A DNA stretch of 10,445 bases from Candidatus Puniceispirillum sp. (GTDB taxonomy: Bacteria; Pseudomonadota; Alphaproteobacteria; Puniceispirillales; Puniceispirillaceae), in contig JADHOU010000031.1 of the NCBI GenBank assembly GCA_016778825.1, positions 1 through 10,445 of the forward strand, in the 5' to 3' direction. Made by a program: the position numbers and the translations under genes. Position 1 is the first letter of the stretch. Each line of letters starts with the position of its first letter. Shown piece by piece: positions 1 through 5,270 of the stretch. Below the pieces are notes generated by a model, which did not search any database, was not told the origin of the DNA, and saw only the letters and a program-made list of their open reading frames with translations.

Positions 1-167
1 ACATCACCTTTTTTGGCGGTTCCATCGGTGATCATGGCCAAGGTTTCAGGCTGCATCCGGATATGCCCCTTTACAATGGCAATGCGTTTGGTGTCGGCTT
101 TGCTGCCAACATCAACCATATGTGCGTTGCCGTCATTGTCGAAATGGGTAAATTCAGCCATAGCCAT
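1..167 (-). CDS. moaC: Cyclic pyranopterin monophosphate synthase MoaC, N-terminal part (cut by window edge)
   Basis: MoaC converts the 3',8-cyclo-GTP intermediate made by MoaA into cyclic pyranopterin monophosphate, an early cytoplasmic step of molybdenum cofactor synthesis. Only about 55 codons are present; the catalytic C-terminal half lies beyond the left edge. The visible part has the family's N-terminal pattern: HFD near residue 8, then MVDVGSK around residues 17-23, a T-R pair, and [11 protein letters not shown] around residues 36-46. Two in-frame ATG codons lie close together (165-167 and 159-161); I chose the upstream one because a purine-rich GAAGAAAG stretch sits just before it, but the second is possible. 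The gene begins 26 bases after the trpC stop on the same strand, so it is probably the distal gene of a trpD-trpC-moaC transcript. A trpDC-moaC order is common in Alphaproteobacteria (family knowledge). Confidence 0.9.
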   Translation of the reverse strand, partial: MAMAEFTHFDNDGNAHMVDVGSKADTKRIAIVKGHIRMQPETLAMITDGTAKKGD

Positions 168-193
168 TTTCTTTCTTCACATCAAAGCGCATA

Positions 194-994
194 TTAACCG
201 GCAACAGGATTGGCCAGAATGGTTTTTGTTGCCACAGCAACATCATCGGCACGCATTAAAGATTCGCCAATCAAGAAGCAGCGTGCGCCAGCAGCAGCCA
301 TCCTTGCAAGATCTGTTGGTGTGGACAAGCCACTTTCAGCAATCGCAATCCGGTCTTGTGGCAAGTTAGGAAGCATCGCCACGCCGACATCAAGCGACAC
401 ATCCATGGTTTTTAGATTGCGGTTATTAATTCCCATCAAAGGCGATCGTAATTTCGCCGCCCGCGCCAGTTCAGCCGAATCATGACATTCGATCAGAACA
501 TCCATCCCATAATCAAGGGCAACCGATTCCAGCTCGGCCGCCAGCGTATCATCAAGTGCGGCCATGATCAGCAAAATGCAGTCAGCGCCCAGCGCGCGCG
601 ATTCAACGATTTGCAAAGGATCAATCATAAAATCTTTGCGCAGAACGGGAAGGGTGACGGCATTGCGCGCCGCAAACATAAATTCGGGCGCACCCTGAAA
701 CCATTTGCGGTCGGTCAAAACCGAAAGACAGCTTGCGCCACCATCTTCATAAGCCTTTGCCAGCCTTGCCGGATCGAAATCGGCGCGGATCAACCCTTTT
801 GATGGTGATGCTTTTTTCAGCTCGGCAATCAACCCATAGCCTTTGGCGCTATCACGTGCCAAAGCCGCGGCAAAGCCACGAACCGGTGACGCTGCCTTAG
901 CCGCCTGATCAAGCGCAGCAAAGCTAGTCGTACCGCCAAGGGCGCGAACTTCATTATGTTTTTCATCAATGATGGTGGCCAATACATTTTCCAT
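194..994 (-). CDS. trpC: Indole-3-glycerol phosphate synthase
   Basis: TrpC closes the indole ring, turning carboxyphenylamino-deoxyribulose phosphate into indole-3-glycerol phosphate in the cytoplasm. The 266-residue product has the normal length for a monofunctional enzyme, with no fused TrpF domain. It shows the expected (beta/alpha)8 motifs: IAELKKASPSKG (residues 56-67), LRKDF (118-122), LIEC (167-170), GINNRNL (188-194), IAESG (218-222) and IGESLM (242-247). By analogy with the Sulfolobus enzyme the active-site residues would be Glu58, Lys60, Lys120, Glu169, Asn190, Glu220 and Ser221, and all are present. An in-frame ATG six codons upstream overlaps trpD, but I prefer the ATG at 992-994, because a GGAAAGG Shine-Dalgarno lies 9 bases before it and the protein then begins MENVLATII, as expected. 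The start is only 4 bases past the trpD stop, so translation is probably coupled. Confidence 0.97.
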   Translation of the reverse strand: MENVLATIIDEKHNEVRALGGTTSFAALDQAAKAASPVRGFAAALARDSAKGYGLIAELKKASPSKGLIRADFDPARLAKAYEDGGASCLSVLTDRKWFQGAPEFMFAARNAVTLPVLRKDFMIDPLQIVESRALGADCILLIMAALDDTLAAELESVALDYGMDVLIECHDSAELARAAKLRSPLMGINNRNLKTMDVSLDVGVAMLPNLPQDRIAIAESGLSTPTDLARMAAAGARCFLIGESLMRADDVAVATKTILANPVAG

Positions 995-998
995 CAGA

Positions 999-2021
999 TC
1001 AGGCCTTTCCATTGGTGATGGCGATCAAACCATCAAGTGCGGCAAGCGCCTTGCCCGAGTCAATTGACTCCTCGGCCATCTCTGCCCCCTGCTGTATATC
1101 AGCTACATGCCCGCCAGCAACCAATGCTGCGGCGGCGTTGAATAAAACAATATCGTGATAGGGGCCGGTTTCACCTTCAAGAAGGGCGCGAAGATAGCGT
1201 GCATTGTGGTCGCCATCACCGCCACGAAGCTGATCAAGTCGGGCGGTTGGCAAGCCGATATCTTCAGGCGAAATGGTGAATTCGCTTACTTTGCCATCAA
1301 CAAGGGCGGCAACATGCGTTTTGCCGGTTGTGCTTACCTCATCAAGCCCGTCGGCGCCATGAACCACCCAGGCATGGCTGGTACCAAGACGTGCCAGAAC
1401 ATGGGCAAAGGGCGCGCAATAGCTTTGGTCAAAAACACCAACCATGATGCGTTTGACAAGTGCTGGATTGGATAGGGGGCCCAAAAGATTGAAAATGGTT
1501 CGCACGCCAAGCGCGGCTCGAACAGGCGCAACATGACGCATCGCCGCGTGATGACGCGGTGCCATCAAAAAGGCAATATTGGCCTCAGCCAAGGCGCGTT
1601 CAACAAGCGCCATATCGCAATCAAGCTTGATCCCGAGCGCCGATAAAACATCGGCTGCACCGCTTTTTGACGACACGGCCTTATTGCCATGTTTGGCAAC
1701 AGGAATACCGCATCCTGCAATGACAAAGGCGCTAGCTGTCGAAATATTATAAGTGCCAAACCCATCGCCGCCAGTGCCGACAATATCCATCGCATCGTCG
1801 CTTGCCTGAATTGTCAGCGCCTTGTTGCGCATGACGCTTGCCGCCGCGGCGATATCATCGACCTGTTCTCCACGCATTTTCAGCGCGATCAGAAAGGCGG
1901 CCATCTGGGCTTCGCCAACATCACCATCCATGATTGCGGTAAAACAGGCCTGAATCGCGCTTGGGCTTGGCCGTTCGCCAGCGATAAGCGCTGTTAAAGA
2001 TGATTTCACAATATCAGACAT
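999..2021 (-). CDS. trpD: Anthranilate phosphoribosyltransferase
   Basis: TrpD transfers phosphoribosyl from PRPP to anthranilate, the second step of tryptophan synthesis. The 340-residue length is normal. The PRPP loop GTGGD is at residues 82-86, NIST at 92-95, KHGN at 110-113, and an acidic D-E metal-binding pair in DGLDE at 224-228. The N-terminal helical bundle (about residues 1-70) and the C-terminal alpha/beta domain both appear complete. The ATG at 2019-2021 is preceded by AAAGGAAA nine bases upstream (mRNA sense), which supports this start. trpC follows almost without a gap. Upstream, trpG is on the same strand but about 800 bases away, beyond an opposite-strand cupin gene, so trpD probably needs its own promoter. 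The Shine-Dalgarno region is part of a tandem repeat described separately. Confidence 0.98.
   Translation of the reverse strand: MSDIVKSSLTALIAGERPSPSAIQACFTAIMDGDVGEAQMAAFLIALKMRGEQVDDIAAAASVMRNKALTIQASDDAMDIVGTGGDGFGTYNISTASAFVIAGCGIPVAKHGNKAVSSKSGAADVLSALGIKLDCDMALVERALAEANIAFLMAPRHHAAMRHVAPVRAALGVRTIFNLLGPLSNPALVKRIMVGVFDQSYCAPFAHVLARLGTSHAWVVHGADGLDEVSTTGKTHVAALVDGKVSEFTISPEDIGLPTARLDQLRGGDGDHNARYLRALLEGETGPYHDIVLFNAAAALVAGGHVADIQQGAEMAEESIDSGKALAALDGLIAITNGKA
1004..1010 (-). promoter_or_regulatory. trpC ribosome binding site inside the end of trpD
   Basis: In mRNA sense this reads GGAAAGG and ends 9 bases before the ATG at 992-994. It lies within the last codons of trpD, so a ribosome finishing trpD passes directly over it. 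It decides the choice of the trpC start between two in-frame ATG codons. Confidence 0.55.
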
Positions 2022-2030
2022 GACCCATAA

Positions 2031-2063
2031 TTTCCTTTATCGGGGATTTCCTGTATCGGGCGA
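2031..2063 (-). repeat. Tandem imperfect direct repeat just upstream of trpD
   Basis: Two adjacent units, 2031-2046 (16 bases) and 2047-2063 (17 bases), read on the plus strand as TTTCCT-T-TATCGGG-GA and TTTCCT-G-TATCGGG-CGA. They differ by one substitution and one extra C. In the trpD mRNA sense each unit contains an AGGAAA core, so the Shine-Dalgarno-like element is present twice, and the copy nearer trpD has the correct spacing (9 bases) to its start. It may be a simple replication-slippage duplication, or a pair of binding sites in the leader. The repeat itself is directly visible; any function is inference. Confidence 0.7.
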
Positions 2064-2112
2064 TTTGTGCCAGCCTTGCAGCCTTGGGCAAAGTGCCAAT
2101 TTCTTGTGCCAG

Positions 2113-2141
2113 ACTATATTGTTCAAGACCGCGCAATGCAA
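2113..2141 (-). promoter_or_regulatory. Candidate promoter for trpD-trpC-moaC
   Basis: On the minus strand a TATAGT (plus-strand 2113-2118) lies 17 bases from TTGCAT (2136-2141). The -10 element matches five of six consensus positions, but the -35 only three. It would give a leader of about 80 bases before trpD. A promoter somewhere here is expected, because trpD is cut off from trpG by the divergent cupin gene. The exact assignment is weak. Confidence 0.3.
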
Positions 2142-2264
2142 GGCATGGCTGCCAATTGGGCGTGGCTGAATATCAAGGGGCAAAGCTGGCTGAGATCCGG
2201 CCGCGCCGTAAAAACCCTTAAACATGTTAAATTGATCCGGTGATTTCCATGAGGAGACGGGATC

Positions 2265-2734
2265 ATGACACGAAAACAACTTGTCAAAAGAACCGAAATT
2301 GCCAAAATGGCCGGTCAGGACAACAGGCATTTTTTGAACCGCGGTGCGCGACATCTGCAAAAACCGCTTGGTGACATTGCCGTATTGAGCAAATTGGGCT
2401 TTTATCTGATTGAGGTGCCAATCGGGTTGGCGTCTTCTGCTTTTCACCGGCATATTTGTGAAGAAGAATGCGTTTATATTCTTGAAGGTACCAGAACAGC
2501 GCGCATTTGCGATACGGTTTTGCAGGTCGAAGCTGGTGATTTTATTGCCTATCCGGCTGGGGCGAGGCGCATGACCTTCGCAATACCGGGGCCAACATAT
2601 TGAAATGTATCATCGTTGGCCAGCGGCTGGGTTTTGAGATTGTCGATTATCCTGAACAGGCACGGCGGCTCTATCGCGCCAATGGTGAAAAGGGTGATCC
2701 GGTTGATATGGCTTTGATTGTTTATCGCCTATAA
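2265..2734 (+). pseudogene. Cupin-domain protein gene with a one-base frameshift
   Basis: The gene starts at an ATG with a good GAGGAG Shine-Dalgarno 8 bases upstream. The first frame encodes about 98 residues of a small cupin, including cupin motif 1: Gly54, His61, His63, Glu68 and Gly75. At the GGGG run 2559-2562 this frame departs from the family pattern and stops at about 2603. Adding one G restores the second motif (PAGGEAHDLRNTG, with Pro97, His103 and Asn107) and continues in frame to the TAA at 2732-2734, giving about 156 residues with an ending rich in the VGQRLGFEIVDYPEQARRLY type of sequence. The break is therefore a single-base deletion in a homopolymer: either a true recent mutation or a sequencing error. 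The cupin fold is clear; substrate and function are not. It sits between trpG and trpD on the opposite strand, an unusual location with no known link to tryptophan synthesis. Confidence 0.85.
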
Positions 2735-2815
2735 CGCCCCGCCAATAACGTCACAATAGCCAGACACGATTAACGGGCTTCTAATTTTGGTCAACTAATT
2801 CTTGGATAACAAAGC

Positions 2816-3490
2816 CTAGGCGTGCATCTGATCGGGAAAGCGTTGGTCAAGCCGCAGAATTTGCGCCTCAAGCCGGTCAAGCGTTTCGCCCGACGTGATG
2901 CCGTGACCGCAGATTTTGAGAAATTGCGCTAAAATGCGATAGCCTGCCACCGAGGCAATTGATTCCGGATGGAACTGAACGCCGTGAAGTTCGGCATTAT
3001 TATGCGAAATCCCCATGATCACTCCGGCTTTGGTGCGGGCGGTTACGGTCAATTCGGCGGGAAGGGTGGCCTCGTCAACCACCAGTGAATGATAGCGCGT
3101 CACCGGAAACGCATCAGGGCATAACGCCAGAACATCGCTTTTCACAGCATTGCTTCGGGTTTTTTCGACCATTGATAATTTGCCATGCACTGGCGGATCA
3201 ATGCGTTTGATTTCGGCACCAAAGGCCGCGGCAAGCGCCTGATGACCAAGACAAACCCCAAGAAGCGGAGTTTTGGCATTTTTGGCGGCGCGGATCAGGT
3301 CTATGGTTATACCGGCATTTTGCGGCGTTCCCGGGCCGGGTGAGATGATAATCCCTTCTGGATTGCGGGTAATCACGTCATCAGCCGACATCGCGTCATT
3401 GCGCAAAATTTCGACCTCAGCGCCGAGATCAGACAGGAAATGCCACAAATTCCATGTGAAGCTGTCGTAATTATCGATCAGAACGAACAA
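2816..3490 (-). CDS. trpG: Anthranilate synthase glutamine amidotransferase subunit
   Basis: TrpG hydrolyses glutamine and passes the ammonia to TrpE, which makes anthranilate from chorismate. This is a 224-residue class I amidotransferase. It shows IDNYDSFTWNL (residues 5-15), the oxyanion PGPG (51-54), the nucleophile Cys80 in GVCLGHQ, and the His174/Glu176 pair in HPES. Residues after about 195 form a short C-terminal tail beyond the usual domain. The start is TTG (3488-3490): AAAAGGG lies 7 bases upstream and the product then begins MFVLIDNYDSF as the family does, whereas the nearby ATG is out of frame and soon hits a stop. TrpG and PabA are hard to separate by sequence, and one protein may serve both tryptophan and folate pathways. 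The trp role rests on the neighbouring trpDC. No trpE is present in the window. Confidence 0.95.
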   Translation of the reverse strand: MFVLIDNYDSFTWNLWHFLSDLGAEVEILRNDAMSADDVITRNPEGIIISPGPGTPQNAGITIDLIRAAKNAKTPLLGVCLGHQALAAAFGAEIKRIDPPVHGKLSMVEKTRSNAVKSDVLALCPDAFPVTRYHSLVVDEATLPAELTVTARTKAGVIMGISHNNAELHGVQFHPESIASVAGYRILAQFLKICGHGITSGETLDRLEAQILRLDQRFPDQMHA

Positions 3491-3497
3491 GACATTG

Positions 3498-3504
3498 CCC
3501 TTTT
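3498..3504 (-). promoter_or_regulatory. trpG ribosome binding site selecting a TTG start
   Basis: The mRNA-sense AAAAGGG ends 7 bases before the TTG at 3488-3490. An ATG lies between them in another frame and terminates after a few codons, so this site together with family homology fixes the TTG as the start. Confidence 0.65.
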
Positions 3505-3529
3505 GCCAGCAGGTTAGGGTTAAGACGAA

Positions 3530-3557
3530 TTTATATCACTTCTTTTAGTAATGTCAC
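3530..3557 (-). promoter_or_regulatory. Candidate sigma-70 type promoter for trpG
   Basis: On the minus strand GTGACA (plus 3552-3557) and TATAAA (plus 3530-3535) are separated by 16 bases; each matches five of six consensus positions. Transcription would start about 33 bases before the TTG. That is too short for a classical trp leader peptide with tandem Trp codons, and I see none. Confidence 0.55.
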
Positions 3558-3782
3558 TTTCTTACAGACTTTTGCCGAAGCTGCCAAGCTTGCTATCATC
3601 TCAATGAAACCGGCACGGCGAACGCGTACCGTAAACCCGCGCGGAAAATGTGATTGACAAATGCGAAGGGTAGGGGGCGATAAAACCCGAAAAAACAACG
3701 AAAAAATATGTGGTAAAATAATACCTCATAAATAACATATTGTAAGTATTGAGTAATTCTATTTTTCGTGAGAAAATAATGT
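3558..3782. other. Intergenic region between divergent trpG and rplM promoters, with phased A-tracts
   Basis: I see no gene here. The part from about 3681 to 3780 is strongly AT-rich. Runs of A occur at 3682-3685, 3690-3695, 3701-3706 and 3715-3718, about one helical turn apart, as in intrinsically curved DNA upstream of strong ribosomal promoters. A perfect TTGACA at 3654-3659 has no good -10 at normal spacing. A 17-codon basic reading frame (3604-3657) has no ribosome binding site. Confidence 0.5.
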
Positions 3783-3811
3783 TTGACGCTATCGCCGAAA
3801 CTGCCTATAAC
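3783..3811 (+). promoter_or_regulatory. Sigma-70 promoter for rplM-rpsI
   Basis: TTGACG (3783-3788) and TATAAC (3806-3811) are separated by exactly 17 bases, each one mismatch from consensus. Transcription should begin near 3818, giving a leader of about 65 bases before rplM. This is the best-looking promoter in the window and fits a highly expressed ribosomal protein operon. Confidence 0.75.
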
Positions 3812-3882
3812 CCGCGACAGGACAGCTTGTGATGCATGGCGTGCCATGTCTTGCGGGCTCATTTTTTTCTGGAGATGATAAC

Positions 3883-4350
3883 ATGCCTTTGCCAAGGACC
3901 TATGTTGCAACGCCAAAAGACATCGAGAAAAACTGGTTCGTCATTGACGCAGCCGATCTCGTTCTTGGGCGTCTTGCTTCGCTTGTTGCTATGCGCGTAC
4001 GCGGAAAGCACAAGCCAACCTACACACCAAATATGGATTGTGGTGATCACATAATCATCGTCAATGCTGAAAAGGTGCATTTGACCGGTAATAAGCGTAG
4101 CGCCAAGACCTATTATTGGCATACAGGCCATCCGGGCGGCATTAAAGAGCGGACTGCCGACAAGATTCTTGACGGTCGCTTTCCAACCCGCGTGATTGAA
4201 AAAGCTGTTGAGCGCATGATTCCGCGCGGACCGCTTGGTCGTCAAGCAATGCGTAACCTGCATATCTATGCAGGTCCAAGCCACCCGCATGAAGCACAAC
4301 AGCCAGTCGCGCTGGATATTGCTAGCATGAACTCAAAGAATGTGAGGTAG
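3883..4350 (+). CDS. rplM: 50S ribosomal protein L13
   Basis: L13 is an early-assembly protein of the large ribosomal subunit. The product has 155 residues, normal for the family. It shows [17 protein letters not shown] near residues 17-33, [11 protein letters not shown] (61-71), and the C-terminal signature with MIPRGPLGR (112-120) followed by [16 protein letters not shown]. The frame is open further upstream, but the ATG at 3883 is chosen because GGAG lies 8 bases before it and the protein then begins MPLPRTY as in relatives. rpsI follows after 2 bases. The 65-base leader contains a small CATGG/CCATG stem (3835-3839 with 3844-3848). L13 represses its own operon in some Gammaproteobacteria, but whether it does here cannot be told from sequence. 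Confidence 0.98.
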   Translation: MPLPRTYVATPKDIEKNWFVIDAADLVLGRLASLVAMRVRGKHKPTYTPNMDCGDHIIIVNAEKVHLTGNKRSAKTYYWHTGHPGGIKERTADKILDGRFPTRVIEKAVERMIPRGPLGRQAMRNLHIYAGPSHPHEAQQPVALDIASMNSKNVR

Positions 4351-4352
4351 TC

Positions 4353-4862
4353 ATGGCCGAAGATACACAAAACACCGACACACAGGCTGAAGGTATGGCA
4401 GCATTAGGCGCAATCAGTGCAGACGCACCTGTTGCCGAAGCTCCAGCAGCACCGGCTGTGCCGAAAATCGACAATCTTGGCCGTTCATATGCAACAGGTC
4501 GCCGGAAAGATGCCGCTGCCCGCGTATGGGTAAAGCGCGGCACAGGTCAGGTCACAATCAATGGCCGCAAGGTTGAGGTTTATTTTGCCCGCCCTGTTTT
4601 GCAGATGATTTTGGCACAGCCATTTGATGCAACCGAGCGCACTGGCGAATTTGATGTTATTGCAACCGTTCGTGGTGGTGGCCTATCTGGTCAGGCCGGT
4701 GCGGTTCGTCATGGCATCAGCCGCGCGCTAACCCTGTTTGAGCCGGGTCTTCGTCCAGTTTTGAAAGCTGGCGGGTTCTTGACACGTGACTCGCGCGTTG
4801 TTGAACGTAAGAAATATGGTAAGGCGAAAGCCCGCCGTAGCTTCCAGTTCTCAAAGCGTTAA
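4353..4862 (+). CDS. rpsI: 30S ribosomal protein S9
   Basis: S9 belongs to the head of the small ribosomal subunit; its basic C-terminal tail reaches the P-site tRNA. The 169-residue product has an acidic, alanine- and proline-rich extension (about residues 1-44) before the conserved core, a feature known from alphaproteobacterial S9 proteins. The core begins [14 protein letters not shown] (46-59), contains [19 protein letters not shown] (108-126), and ends in the universally conserved SKR tail after a Lys/Arg-rich stretch (150-162). Its Shine-Dalgarno (GTGAGG) overlaps the last codons of rplM and the ATG is 2 bases after the rplM stop, so the two are translationally coupled. A strong terminator follows the gene. 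Confidence 0.98.
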   Translation: MAEDTQNTDTQAEGMAALGAISADAPVAEAPAAPAVPKIDNLGRSYATGRRKDAAARVWVKRGTGQVTINGRKVEVYFARPVLQMILAQPFDATERTGEFDVIATVRGGGLSGQAGAVRHGISRALTLFEPGLRPVLKAGGFLTRDSRVVERKKYGKAKARRSFQFSKR

Positions 4863-4910
4863 AAATATTTGCAGTAAAGGGTAACTTTGGTGCTGGAAGA
4901 TCTCTATTTA

Positions 4911-4940
4911 AAAAGGGCTGGGCTTTGCCAGCCCTTTTTT
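4911..4940 (+). terminator. Rho-independent terminator of rplM-rpsI
   Basis: AAAAGGGCTGG (4911-4921) pairs perfectly with CCAGCCCTTTT (4928-4938) across a 6-base loop, followed by more T residues to 4940. It lies about 50 bases after the rpsI stop. Because the stem is flanked by A and T runs it could also act from the other strand, but no minus-strand gene ends here. Confidence 0.93.
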
Positions 4941-5270
4941 GTGGGCTTGAATTTGATTTCGATAAGGATCGCGTGAAGGGCTTTGCTGTTATAGGAACAT
5001 TATTTCCGCAAGACATGGAGGGTTTACAAGCATCGCATCTGGCGAATCGACTCAAGCGTTTATTGCGTCAATATTGGCTGTTTCGATGATATCAATATTC
5101 GTGACTATCTGGCGACCGCTATTAATGACGGGGGTAGCATGAGCCTTGCCGCCGCAGATGCAGTTTGCTGATCTTTCTGATTGCTAATAAGGCGGATCAT
5201 TCTAACATTGACATTTTGTTGATATTTTATAAACGTTTTCGCAACACACTCGTTTCACGGATGATGACAA
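4941..5270. other. Intergenic region between rpsI terminator and 5-oxoprolinase gene
   Basis: No recognised gene lies in this stretch of about 330 bases. One small plus-strand frame (4973-5089, GTG start after AAGGA, 38 codons) has a basic amphipathic end, but I do not recognise it. The part after 5180 is AT-rich and must hold the promoter for the 5-oxoprolinase gene. It contains a perfect TTGACA (5208-5213) and a TATAAA (5228-5233), but only 14 bases apart, too close for a standard sigma-70 promoter, so I do not assign one. Confidence 0.45.

Noticed and set aside
13..802. Plus-strand open frames across moaC and trpC
   Set aside because: They lie antisense to genes with clear family motifs and show no recognisable protein or ribosome binding site.
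2037..2453. 138-codon minus-strand frame upstream of trpD
   Set aside because: It covers the intergenic region and the antisense of the cupin gene, has no family resemblance, and the cupin on the other strand is well supported.
3604..3657. 17-codon basic peptide frame in the trpG-rplM gap
   Set aside because: No ribosome binding site and too short to support from sequence alone.
3829..3882. Longer N-terminus for L13 beginning at 3829
   Set aside because: The extra 18 residues are not part of the family, and the ATG at 3883 has a proper GGAG site at normal spacing.
3596..3916. 106-codon minus-strand frame across the rplM promoter
   Set aside because: It runs over a near-consensus promoter, the rplM Shine-Dalgarno and the rplM start, and has low-complexity content with no recognisable domain.
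5208..5233. TTGACA plus TATAAA as a promoter for the 5-oxoprolinase gene
   Set aside because: The two elements are only 14 bases apart, outside the range for a standard sigma-70 promoter; either may work with another partner.
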